A stretch of 64,000 nucleotides of DNA from Roridomyces roridus (taxonomy: Eukaryota; Basidiomycota; Agaricomycetes; Agaricales; Mycenaceae), in the NCBI GenBank assembly GCA_029378245.1, contig JARKIF010000008.1, positions 1,550,001 to 1,614,000 on the forward strand. Direction: 5' to 3'. Below are positions 33,314 to 42,960 of this stretch, one piece after another (the stretch's first letter is position 1; every line of letters begins with the position of its first letter). A program made the translations under genes and the position numbers. Under the pieces are notes generated by a model. The model ran no database searches and had not been told where the DNA came from. It saw only the letters and a program-made list of their open reading frames with translations.

Positions 33314-34101
33314 TTTGACGTGTTTCGGGCAGCAAAGGAAAGGGGGAAAGAGAGTTTATTGCTACAGAAGGTAACATGCACGGTTTTTATACGTTGGGAG
33401 AGTGTGTACTTCTTCTATGTATGTTGTCATGTTGTGCAAGAAGTCGGGTCGTCCAGGTAGTCATGGTGCGCGAACGCGTTGTCATGTGGGTCAAGTAGTC
33501 GGAGGGCCAGGAAGTATGTAGTGAGCGGGGGCATGCTTTGTCGAAGATGGAGGAAGTGGAGAGAGAGAGAGAGGTGATGCACAGCCACTATCATGCGTCC
33601 AGACTACTTTACCATCAGCTTAGTTCGTAGAGCATTTTTGCAGCCTCAACGAACACGTTTGGAACAATTTCTCAAGCAACAAATCTGGTGGCAAGGAGCG
33701 CGTGCGGCGTTTTGTAGGAATAAATTGTTGAAAAAGAAATTCAGAGAAAAGAATGAAATGCAGACAGCATGGATTGAACCCGAAGGAGACCCACTTGGAC
33801 GCCGAGGTTACACCTACACCAAAGTGAGAGTTGAGGGATATCCCAACGATTGGTTGACATCCCGGCTTCGGGCTCGACAGGTGAGAAAAGGGCGGAAGCC
33901 GACATTATCTCTGACTTCCATTCGCAGTAAGGAAGTAATCTACGTTGCGTCTCGCGCTGGCTTGCGTGCCGCGGGTCAATATCAGCCGAAGACCCGCATC
34001 AGCCAATCAGGTTTGTCTGAAGCCTCGCACGTGACAGCCTCCTTTTGTATAATAGAATCCCAATGTATTCTAGCCCACAATGAATCCCATCATGTTACAT
34101 G
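33314..34101. other. Helitron right border zone and unrecognised ORF
   Basis: Between the Rep start and DAD4. It must contain the Helitron 5' terminus, which I could not place. A plus-strand open frame at 33593-34108 (MRPDYFTISLVRRAFLQPQR..., basic, with RRGYTYTKVRVEGYPNDW) could be a small gene ending at TAA after an intron at about 33880-33930 (RLRARQ-stop), but no family is recognised. A GGGTTCAATCC box on the minus strand resembles a tRNA B-box but does not pair as a T-arm. Confidence 0.3.
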
Positions 34102-34434
34102 CTATTGATTCTCAGCGGACTCGGACTTGTTGTGCTGCGCCTCGAGATTGTACTGCACATTCTTGCGGTACTTTTGGCCCAACTTGGCCGCGATTCGGAC
34201 TTGAGAGTTTTCCCGCAGGATGGACTGCTAACTTTTGAGCGCGTTGTCGCGTTTTGCTTTTGGAGGGACTCTGCGTACCTCCATGTAATGATTCAGCTCG
34301 TGGATGGTTTCGGTGCATTTGCCCTTTGGAACGAGGTTTGGGATTGCTGAAGGGTTAGTTGGTGTTGTACGCACGGTGTTTTTGAGTATGCGTTCGAGGA
34401 GGACTGCTTGTCGTTCTGCGTGTGGGTTCTCCAT
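34102..34434 (-). CDS. DAD4: DASH/DAM1 complex subunit DAD4
   Basis: Very small kinetochore protein, a subunit of the ten-member DASH ring that couples kinetochores to microtubules. The start at 34434 gives MENPHAERQAVLLERILKNT. A 51-bp intron (GTGCGTAC ... TCCAAAG) joins to GKCTETIHELNHYME. A second intron of about 50 bp joins to QSILRENSQVRIAAKLGQ, and the end is KYRKNVQYNLEAQHNKSESAENQ with stop TAG at 34102-34104. Total about 76 aa in three exons, matching DAD4 length and its two helices. The exons are too short to be seen as one open frame and would be easily missed. It sits just right of the Helitron, with no sign of damage. Confidence 0.9.
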
Positions 34435-34812
34435 GGACGTCGAGAATGAGGGAGGGAGAGTCACGCGACGCGACGCGTTCAAGACAAACAAAGGAGGATC
34501 TGAACTTGCTCCCGCCTCTTTCACCTTCCTTCCCCGAAATGATATGCCGTGCGCGTCATGTCTTCTCCTCGAACTACACTTCGTTCACCAATCCTTTGAA
34601 CTTTCCCTTGCAGTTCACACGCGCCCATGATTCCTGTTGCAGACAGACATATGCATGCGGAACGCCCGACGAACGTTGACGGAAAGCCCAATTGGGCAAG
34701 GTGTACGACGGGCTTAGCGACAGGCAGCGGATTGTTGGCAACCACATGGATTAGCCCCACCGGCAATATAAATTAGAACGTGCTGCGTGCTTGGCGGTCG
34801 CGTTCTGGCCTC
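34435..34812. other. Intergenic region between DAD4 and phosphoesterase gene
   Basis: About 380 bp between divergent starts. No coding feature is supported; it probably holds both promoters. Confidence 0.35.
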
Positions 34813-36963
34813 ATGAAGTCCACCTTTGCCGTTCTTGCGTCGCTCGTCGCCGTCGCTGCAGCCTGCGGGGACGACCACGACCACGCTCATGGGCACGTCC
34901 ACGCAAAACGCGAGTTCCCTAGCGCGCCGCTTACCAGGCCCTCGCGGCCGCTGCAATGGGATTCGGTGAATATCATCCATACGACGGACAGTCATGGCTG
35001 GCTCTTGGGACACCAGAAGCCGTCCTTCCCTGAACCAAATTACAGCGGCGACTTTGGAGACTTTTCTTCGTTCGTGACGCATATGAAGGAACTGGCGCTG
35101 CAGAAGGACGTTGATCTGTTGCTCGTCGATAGTGGGGACTTGCACGACGGTATTAGTCTCATCTCAACAAACGATATAGCATGTTAATATTTTATAGGTA
35201 CGGGTCTCTCTGACGGCTATCCAACTGGCGGTGTCGACGCGCATGCTTCGAACGAGTTTTTCAAGCAGCTCCCTTACGACTTGCTTGCGATTGGAAACCA
35301 TGAGCTATACATATACAACAACACTTTGGATATGTACAGAAATTTCGCCCCGCGGTTCAATGGCCGATACCTCTCCTCCAACGTCAACATCACCATCGAC
35401 GGCGTTTCCCGGCCTGTGGGTGACCGTTTCGCCAAGTTCAAGACTCGCAAGTCTGTCTTTCTTGGTTTACACCGTGTTTCTGTGGCTGAACGCTCGCAGG
35501 GGTCGTCAAGTGACCGCGCTTGGTGTCCTGTTTGACTTTACCGGCAATGATTTCAATACCACAGTCCAGCCTGTCGAAGATATGGTCAAGGAGCATTGGG
35601 TGCGTGGGGCGACCATCTTTGCCACCTCTGCTAATAGTTCATTAGTTCACCGAGGCGATCAAGGACGAGCCCGACTTTTTCTTGCTTGCGGGCCATATGC
35701 CGGTCTCACGGGATAATTGCGAGTTCATTTCCCTTCCTGATGTTCCCCGCTTCAACATGTTACAGGGCCGCTTATCTTCAACGCTGTTCGTGCGGTGCAC
35801 CCTCTCACGCCGATTTTGATTCTTGGAGGCCACACTCATATCCGCGATTGCCGTGAGTCTTTATTTTGTTTTGCGACGACATTTATTCTGAGAAACGGCG
35901 TAGTGCAGCTTGATGGGCGAAGCATGTCCCTGGAAAGCGGGCGGTACATGGAGACGGTCGGATGGATGAGTGCTGAACTCCCGGCGCCCAAGATTCACCG
36001 GAGGCACAACGGGGAGGACCATGATACCAAGAACATCACGTTCACCCGCAGGTACCTCGACCCGAACAGAGTCACTTATGAGGTTTGTGTTTTTCTCTGG
36101 TGCTCCGAGTTGACACTTAGATTTAGTAGTATCACACTGGCCGCGGCAACTTTTCCTTCGATACGGCCTGGGGACAAAGCATCACTCGTGGGCTAGAAAA
36201 GCTGGCCAAGACGTTTGATTTGAGCTTCCAATATGGAGTTGCGCCGCACGACTTTACATTGAGCCAGTCGCCGTTCCCCAGCAACAACTCTGTCCTCAGT
36301 CTCATGGCCGAAGCGATGCCGGTGGCGTTGACGGTGAACAATTCGCGCGCGTCGATTCCAAACATTATGATTACCAACTCTGGTTCTCTGCGGTTCGACA
36401 TCTACTCTGGCCCGTTCACCAAGAATGACCAACTTACCGCGTCTCCCTTTGCCGATTCGTTCTTGTACATTGCCAATGTGCCGTTTTCTGCGGCATCACA
36501 AGTCCTGCCGGCGCTGAACAATGCGGGCGCAAACGAGCGCCGTGACATTGCGGTCGAGACGGAGTTGTATGCGCGTGGCTACGTCGGGGCGCGGTACCGC
36601 GAGTGGGTGCAGGAAATGTACCAACGCGATCTCGAGACGGAGGGGGCCTCGGCACGCCGGGCCGCAGCCAACCTGACCCTCGGGTATGTGACGACCGACT
36701 CTTGCCCCGGTGTCGGAGACGATACACCCCATACACCACTCGCGTTCTTTGACAGTCCCGACTTTATCGCGTCGGCCTCACCCGAGGTCACGGACGACGC
36801 GCCGATTGATCTCGTTTTTGTTGATTTCATCGAGAGCCAGCTGATCCAGATATTGAATCAAGTGCAGAGCGAAAAGGTGTTTACGACTGAGGATGTCGGA
36901 ACATACACCCCCGTTCTCGCAACTGAAATTCTGGGCATCTTTGCGCAGCAGGCGTGGAATTAG
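34813..36963 (+). CDS. Secreted calcineurin-like phosphoesterase / 5'-nucleotidase family protein
   Basis: Metallophosphoesterase with a 5'-nucleotidase-type C-terminal domain, like the yeast YHR202W protein. The start at 34813 gives a signal peptide ([19 protein letters not shown]) followed by a His/Asp-rich stretch ([14 protein letters not shown]) ending at a KR, possibly Kex2-cleaved. Metal-site motifs in order are [20 protein letters not shown] (here [13 protein letters not shown], about 34970), [13 protein letters not shown] (split by a 47-bp intron near 35150), [10 protein letters not shown] (about 35283) and [12 protein letters not shown] (about 35818). The nucleotide-binding C-half shows [20 protein letters not shown] and [13 protein letters not shown]. 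Five or six introns, stop at 36961-36963. It is likely vacuolar or extracellular. No breaks noticed, though exons near 35470 and 35720 are hard to place. Confidence 0.85.
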
Positions 36964-37099
36964 TAGAAACCATGGAATTTTCTCGACCGAGGAGCTGAAA
37001 CAGGCGGTGTAGTGGCAGTGTAGTAGATATCGCACTGCATTGCATCATCAGATAAAATAAAATGGTTCCACCGAACCTCCGCTCCTCCACCTTCGGCCC

Positions 37100-38470
37100 A
37101 TGGCCCCCTTCGAACTCTCTGAAAGCAGCGTCCAGGATGCATTCCACAGCTTCCTCAAGTCGTCGCTCAGCCAAGCAAAAGCCGAACGCTTGCTCGACGC
37201 CGAGGTGCTGAGCAGCGCCGAGGGCGATCTCATGATAACTGGGCCTGCCCTCTGTTTTTACTTTGCCGCGCTTCGATGCACGACGAACCCACCTTCAGTG
37301 CCCCTTCCGAGGGGCGACAACAAACACGCAGAACCGATGGAGTTGTCGTACGACAACTGCCCGGAGAGCTTTATCCCGTTCTTGCGCGTTTGGAGTCATG
37401 CCGTGCCCAAGATTCAGGCGCTAGCACCAGAGTACCAGCATGATCTTGCTCGCCTCATGTGTGTGTGTTTTTTCCCCCTCCAACTAACTGACTAACCGAA
37501 ACCTAGTTGTGGCCTGCCGCCCTTGGTACAGCCCTTGAACCCCTCACTGTCGGGTATATCAGCCGACCTCAGAGCTGTTGCGATTGAGATCAGCCAGCGT
37601 CGCAGCTTCCAGGACCGTTATGCCTCTGATTTGCAGGCCGCGCTCGACTCTGGTAATTCCGGGACGTCACCGAGTCCCAGGCGCGCTGCGTTCGTACCAC
37701 CACCTTCCTACGACGCGTCGCCCATTTCGTCCGCCAACACGTCTCCACGTTCCTCAATGGAGCACTCGAGTCCACAATACGCCACATACGATCTACCTCC
37801 ACGATCACCTTCATTCCTCTCCCCGCCTGGATCTGCGCGGTCTCATACGGGCAGCTTTCCAGCACCACGCAGTCCTTCACCACAATTGTTAAATCAATCT
37901 TCCCCCGCAATCGAATTCATTCGAGAAACTTTGTACGCTGCACTCGCCGACGCACTGTCACGTACCCCCGCCCTTCGCACCCTCCTAAAAACCGACCCAC
38001 CACGAGCCTACTTTGCCGCAGTCGCATTTGCCGTGTTGGATGTTGCTACAACATCACTCACACCGGAGGGCGCTGTAATAGGTGTCCTAGGTGTGCCTCT
38101 CACGGTCGCAGAATGCCCACCTGAGCTCCGTCCGTTCATGATGGAGCTCGCTTCCATTGGACGTGCTGCAAAGGAGATGCAGGACCAGGATGACGAAGTG
38201 GCGATGCATTGTGCGGCTCGAGGAGAGGATATCCCCGAGACGCGTATGGATCGCGTTCGTATGATGCTCGAGAAGGGTGTTGGGTATGGTTATTCACAAG
38301 GGCGCGGCGCAGCTCGGAGGGATAGCGAGGATAGGCGAAGGAGTGTTGAAGGCCGGGCAGTGACGTTTACCAACCGGATAAATGCACTGAGCCTGGGTAT
38401 GACGAGGCTGAAGGCGTTCCGTGATAGGCAAGGGGACGTGTTTAAAGTTTTGGCTGGTATCGGAGCATGA
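37100..38470 (+). CDS. Conserved hypothetical fungal protein, about 440 aa
   Basis: Two-exon gene. MAPFELSESSVQDAFHSFLK begins an N-terminal helical domain ending EYQHDLARL. An intron of about 48 bp (37459-37506) joins to ICGLPPLVQPLNPSLSG. The middle is disordered, Ser/Pro-rich (37640-37900). The C-half is helical: AIEFIRETLYAALADALSRTP, AAVAFAVLDVATTSLTPEGA, PPELRPFMMELASIGRAAKEM, ending AFRDRQGDVFKVLAGIGA. I do not recognise a named domain; the pattern could be a scaffold with a helical bundle on each side of a linker. It looks intact. Confidence 0.7.
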
Positions 38471-38503
38471 CAATAGTGGAGGCGTTTCTTGGTTGTATGT
38501 AGC

Positions 38504-38588
38504 TTTACTAAACTGTAGTATATCTAATATTGTATCACTTCTTCAACTTTGCTGCGGGCGTCGCAAGCTTTTCGACTTTGGCCGCGAT
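38504..38588. repeat. Copy A of a short duplicated 3'-exon segment
   Basis: About 85 bp highly similar to 42629-42715. On the minus strand both encode the C-terminus VEKLATPAAKL followed by stop and a shared 3' flank (TACTAAACTGTAGTATAT on the plus strand). In this copy no upstream exon or splice acceptor is visible, so it is a fragment. Confidence 0.75.
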
Positions 38589-38825
38589 TGGGTCAAACGA
38601 GTTGCAAGGAATAAGAATGCCTTAAAAAGGGAAGCCGAATTGATGGGGCATCACACGTCCCTTCTCTCTTGCCTTGACGCGACTTATATGCCTCTACGAC
38701 CTCGCCCTTGCCAAAACTTAGACGACGAAGAACGCCATTGAAACCTGTAGCAAGTCGAGGCACTTCAACGAATTCAAGCTTCCAGTTCCGTCGCCAAACC
38801 GTAAACGCGTCTCGTTCCTCTCGAA

Positions 38826-40773
38826 ATGGATTTTCAAACCCGTATCTACCGATTTCTCCGCCCGAAGTCCTATTCGGTGGTGTATCCACGCTCATTCGTG
38901 GGCCAGCCGCTCCTTTATATGTCATGCGCCATTGCCTCACTCGGCGACGGTCTTTTCGGTTTCTCGCAGGGCATCATAGCCACCTTCCAGCTTCAGGCTA
39001 CCTTTCTGAATCAATTCTATGGAATCACGATCAGTCTGGAGGAGATGGAGCAGGGTACGGCGCATATTCCTCGTTTGCTGCCAGGTGCGTGACATTCTCC
39101 CCATTTTATTCTGGCCTGACCTCGCCCAGCGATTTTTATTGCCACCCTTGGAATCGCTGCCTTCTTCACGTCGATCGCCTCGGCGTACGTTTTGGACTAT
39201 GCTGGACGCAGACGGTCGATCCAGATCGGTGCTAGCTTTTACCTGGTTGCATGCAAGTGCTTTACTCGCTAACACTGCTTGCGACTGACATCCATTGCCA
39301 GCCCTCATCCAGATTATTGCCACCAACTTTCCCGTGCTTGTAATCGGGCGCGCGATCCAAGGCGTCGGCGCAGGTATACTCAGTAGCTGCGTTCCAGTCT
39401 ACCTCGTCGAAATCGCTCCGGCCGATGAGCGCGGGATGTTTGCTGCTGTAGAAGCTCTGTGCATGGGCGGAGGCTACGCGCTCTCCGCATGGGTAGGCTA
39501 CCTGTTCATGCGGTGGGAAACCGCGACAGCATGACGTGGACCCTTTGCTGTACAGGCTGCTGGCTCCTTCGTGCTACTCGTCTTGTCCTTTGTTCTCCCA
39601 GAGTCCCCGCGCTGGCTGATTCAAAATGGATTTGGTGCCGAAGCCCTTTGGACACTGGCTGACTTGCACGCGGCAGGCGATATCGAGGACAAACGGACCG
39701 ATGACACGTGCAATTCAATTCTCGACACTCTGCGGCTGCAAAGGATCAGGGACTGCGCACAGCCCAACGCAATAGCCCCCCGCTGGAGAAATGTTTTCAA
39801 CTACCCTCGCCGTACGGCCATCGGTTTCTGCGTTCGAATGTTTTCTCAGCTCACCGGCATCAGTGCTGTCCTGCACTTCCTCCCTGAGCTTCTCGCTCGC
39901 ACCGGCCTCGAAATTCCTCGTGCTCTCTTCTTCACCGCAGTCTGCGCACTGGCCTACTCCGTCGGACCCTTCCCGGCGATCGTCGTCAGCGACAAAGTCG
40001 GGCGTCGCGGCATGCTTATGGTTGGTTCCGCCGGACTCGCCGGCGCACTCATTTTCCTCGGACTCATGCAGCACGCTCGAGGCATAATCATCGGTTTCTG
40101 CGTCTACCTCTTCATCCATGGTGGGACGTGGGGACCTGTGCCTTTGCTACTTAGCGCGGAGCTCTTCCCGCTCTGGATGCGTGCTCGCGGGATTGCGGTG
40201 TCGACGGCGTCAGATTGGTTCTTCGAGTCCGTAATGCTGGTGACTGCGCCGCCACTTCTGCGTTCGCTCGGTGGGTACTATTACCTCATGCTCGGTGGTT
40301 GGTGCATCATTTCGGGACTCGCGGTCTGGTGCGTGAGCTATGAGGTCAAAGGGATGGCTCTGGAGAAGGTCGGCACATTGTTTGGGGATCCGCAGCCACC
40401 CACGGACCAGCTGAGGCAGGATGATCGGGTACTTCTGGTGCGGGAGACTGGGGTGCAGAGGGGGATTCCCTCAAAGGCACAGCAGGTGTTTGGTGCTGGG
40501 GATGGCACTGAGGATGGCGCTGAGGATGGCGCTGAGGATGGCTCTGAGGCTGGTGAGATTGTCAGAGGGCGGTCGGCGGCTGGTGTGGAGTGGACGCTGG
40601 CTGATGGGATCGAGATGCTCGGGGTGCGTTCGACGCCAGTGGAGAGCTTGAGCGTCGACTCGGGGCCGTCAACGGGCCCCAGTTGTTCTTCGGGGACGTC
40701 GGTGGTGGAATCTGATGCTGGGGAGAAGGAAGAAACGCCAGCGGAGACGGACGGGTTACTGGATGAGAATTAA
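38826..40773 (+). pseudogene. MFS sugar transporter with premature in-frame TGA
   Basis: Sugar-porter family MFS protein, 12 expected TM segments. MDFQTRIYRFLRPKSYSVVY leads to TM1 with SLGDGLFGFSQGIIATFQLQ. An intron at about 39085-39130 follows LLP. A GC-AG intron (39253-39301) joins YLVAS to LIQIIATNFPVLVIGRAIQG. Signature motifs are GRAIQGVGAG, PVYLVEIAPADERG, PESPRWLIQNG, SDKVGRRGMLMVG and LSAELFPLWMRARGIA. At 39532-39534 TGA replaces the Trp usually seen before RGPFAVQ: the frame reads RWETATA-stop-RGPFAVQAAGSFVLL and stays open to 40773. A 63-nt GT-AG 'intron' (39493-39555 approx.) could hide the stop in gene predictions but would delete the conserved end of TM5. The C-tail carries a 12-bp coding repeat. 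Recent pseudogene, or stop readthrough. Confidence 0.82.
40501..40548 (+). repeat. 12-bp tandem repeat in the transporter C-tail
   Basis: Four units of GATGGCRCTGAG encoding repeats of the type EDGA. They lie beyond the last transmembrane segment, in the presumed cytosolic tail. Confidence 0.9.
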
Positions 40774-41116
40774 ACGCAACTGTGAACTTTTTTTCTTGTG
40801 ACTTTATTCGTGTATTTGTATAATGGCTACAATGGGTCAGTGTATCTCGAGGTTTACTGTCGAATCGAAAACACGTGCTCGTGGACAGGCTTGTCCCAGT
40901 ACCGCCATGTCCATCTCAAAGGCCTGTTCGGTCTTGCTTCCCTCTCTCTCTCTGTCCTTCAAATTCCATATTTCCTCCCCAAGACATGGATAGGAGAGTT
41001 GTCCCGCGGGCCGCGGAAGCAACTGAGACATGTCTTGGATCCTCCCACTTTAAAAGGCTGGCCACTGCACCTCCTAACCCCAATTACCTTCTGTCTTCTG
41101 CCACCACAAACTACCG

Positions 41117-42321
41117 ATGCCTATTGCTCAACCCATTCTCGGTCTCCGCGGTTGCGTCGTCAAGGACGGTGCCCTCTTCCTGGAGGAAGTTATCGCCCAT
41201 GGGTCGTATAACAAACTCTACCGTGCCGTCGAGACCGAGTCTGCTGTCTCATCCCGGCGCTCGTCGTGGGCATCCTCGTCCTCAGCTTCCTCCTCTTCCT
41301 CCTCTTCACCCAGGGTCTATGCAGTCAAGTCCCTGAGGAAAGCCAAAGCTTTCCGGACCGACGACAGGTTATACAAACACGAGCTCTCTCTTCACCGTAG
41401 CGTCGACAGCCATCCCAACATTATGACCCTCCAGGACGCCTTCATTGACCGGGGTCGCATGTTCCTGGTTATGGACATGCACGTCCACGGAACCATGGTC
41501 GAGGCCATCCTCGATGGGATGTATCAGCGCAACACGCCCCTCATTCAGCGCACCTTTGGGCAACTCGTTGATGCAGTGTTGTTCTGCCACAGCAAAGGTG
41601 TTTACCATCGGAATATCAAGCCGACACATATCCTCGTCGACCACTGGGGTGGAAACCCCTGTCTTATCGACTTTGGGCTTGCCACGTCCGACGCCGTGAG
41701 CGATCAGCTGAATGTGGGCTCGGCGCCCTACATGTCGCCCGGTATGTATCTGCTCTCTTTTCGCCCTCTTTCCGCATCATCGACTCAACCACCGTTTTAG
41801 AATCGTTCGCCGGCAGCTATCGCCCCGAACTGAGCGATGCCTGGGCCATCGGTATGACGCTTTTAAACGTCGTAACGAACGACACACCATGGCAATCTGC
41901 GCGCCCCGACGTCGACAGGAGTTTTAAAGTTTTCGTCGAAGGCCGCCGGCACTCCCTGTGCCGCAAACTTCCAGTCTCGCGGCCCCTCGCCAGATTGTTG
42001 AGGTGGTTCTTCCGTATGGACCCCTCGAAGCGGCTCAGCCTGGAGCGCTTCAACAAGAAACTGCAGCGCATGGACGATATGTTTATGCGCCTGGACGAGG
42101 TGGATGATGTGGTCATGAGGGTGCGACATCAAGCTTTGCGGGTGGGGTGTGGACGCCCGACGCCTCCTCAGGATGGCTCTGAGCCCCCATTTTCCGCTGT
42201 GGACAGGTCCGGGCAACGCCAGGATCAGCACGTCTGCGGTTGTTTGCCTGGTACGTTTGGCGTGGTTCTGGCGCAAATGGTGACCCCGGATGATCGTGTC
42301 GAGACGCTGTGTACCATATAG
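41117..42321 (+). CDS. Ran1/Ksp1-like protein kinase homologue with HRN in place of HRD
   Basis: Two-exon kinase-fold protein of about 385 aa starting MPIAQPILGLRGCVVKDGAL. The glycine loop is weak (VIAHGSYNKLYRAVET) and a serine run (41255-41310) is inserted before beta-3. YAVKSLRKAK keeps the VAIK Lys, and VDSHPNIMTLQDAFID matches the Ran1/Ksp1 group. The catalytic loop reads VYHRNIKPTHILVD (about 41606-41640): the proton-acceptor Asp of HRD is Asn and the metal-binding Asn is His. LIDFGLATSD keeps DFG. The activation end GSAPYMSPESFAG is joined across an intron near 41742-41800, followed by DAWAIGMTLLNVVTNDTPW. This predicts a pseudokinase or a very weak kinase. The frame is intact, so the change is not simple decay. 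Confidence 0.82.
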
Positions 42322-42628
42322 TAGTTGCTTACCCAGAGAGAATACAAAACTTCATACATGCTTGGTTGTGCATAAGGGGATCTTGGGGTAGGCCTCATCG
42401 CGTGCGTGAAGAATACGTACACGGAAAAAAGTAGACGGTAAATGCAGCTGGGGTTGAACACATTTCAAACGAAGGCTTGAAGTCCATTTTGTACCCAACA
42501 ATCGCGTTCCGTCACAGACAGTGTCTACGACAAACTCTGGCGATCGAGGCAGGCGTGATTTCTCCTTGCACGGACAACCAACCAACGAATTCGCTTCTTC
42601 CTAGGTACTTTCTTCAAGCCAGTTGCAG

Positions 42629-42715
42629 TTACTAAACTGTAGTATATAATTTGTGTAACTGTATCACTTCTACAACTTGGCTGCAGGCGTCGCAAGCTTT
42701 TCGACTTCAGCAGCA
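42629..42715. repeat. Copy B of the short duplicated 3'-exon segment
   Basis: Matches 38504-38588. Here the minus-strand C-terminus EIAAEVEKLATPAAKL-stop (stop 42670-42672) is preceded by a good acceptor and donor (intron 42726-42774), so this copy keeps gene structure. Confidence 0.75.
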
Positions 42716-42960
42716 ATTTCACGCGCTGGAAACAGTGCTCAATTGGGCTTCAGCAGGAAGTAAAAATGTCTTACCGAGCTGCTTGGGAGCTTCTTGCGCG
42801 ATCTGTTCAAGTTTTAATACACCAAAAGCCACGAAGAAAACGGCGTACCAGATGTCCCGCCTCTACAATTCTAACATTCGACGAGTTGGCAGGGCCGTCG
42901 CCACACGCGCTCTTGTGTCGCATCGGGTCCGCCAATTCTGGAGAAAACGTTAATGATTTA
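42670..42960 (-). CDS. Small putative membrane protein, 5' exon uncertain
   Basis: The 3' exons give RRDIWYAVFFVAFGVLKLEQIAQEAPKQL, a short hydrophobic segment followed by an amphipathic helix, then intron 42726-42774 and AREIAAEVEKLATPAAKL-stop. A TAG just upstream of RRDIW demands another intron (acceptor TTGTAG, about 42865), and I could not find a phase-consistent first exon. It resembles small single-pass mitochondrial membrane subunits in layout, but no family is recognised. It may be a real short gene or a remnant. Confidence 0.4.

Larger units (their letters stand above)
14721..33400 (-). mobile_element. Helitron (rolling-circle transposon), interrupted by a KDZ element; right border approximate
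   Basis: Rolling-circle DNA transposon reading right to left. Evidence is a Rep/helicase gene with HUH nuclease and Pif1-type helicase (28019-33313), a second gene downstream, and a 3' end on the minus strand that ends CTAG next to a host T, preceded by a short hairpin (14731-14747). Without the nested KDZ element (15622-27449) and one target-duplication copy, it would be about 6.9 kb if the right border is near 33.4 kb. The 5' terminus (TC after a host A, so GA|T on the plus strand) was not located. It must lie between the Rep start (33313) and the DAD4 gene (34102). Rep is frameshifted and the second gene is split, so this copy is unlikely to move on its own. Confidence 0.82.

Noticed and set aside
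33770..33850. tRNA-like B-box (GGGTTCAATCC) on the minus strand
   Set aside because: The flanking bases do not pair as a T-arm stem and no acceptor or anticodon arm could be built.
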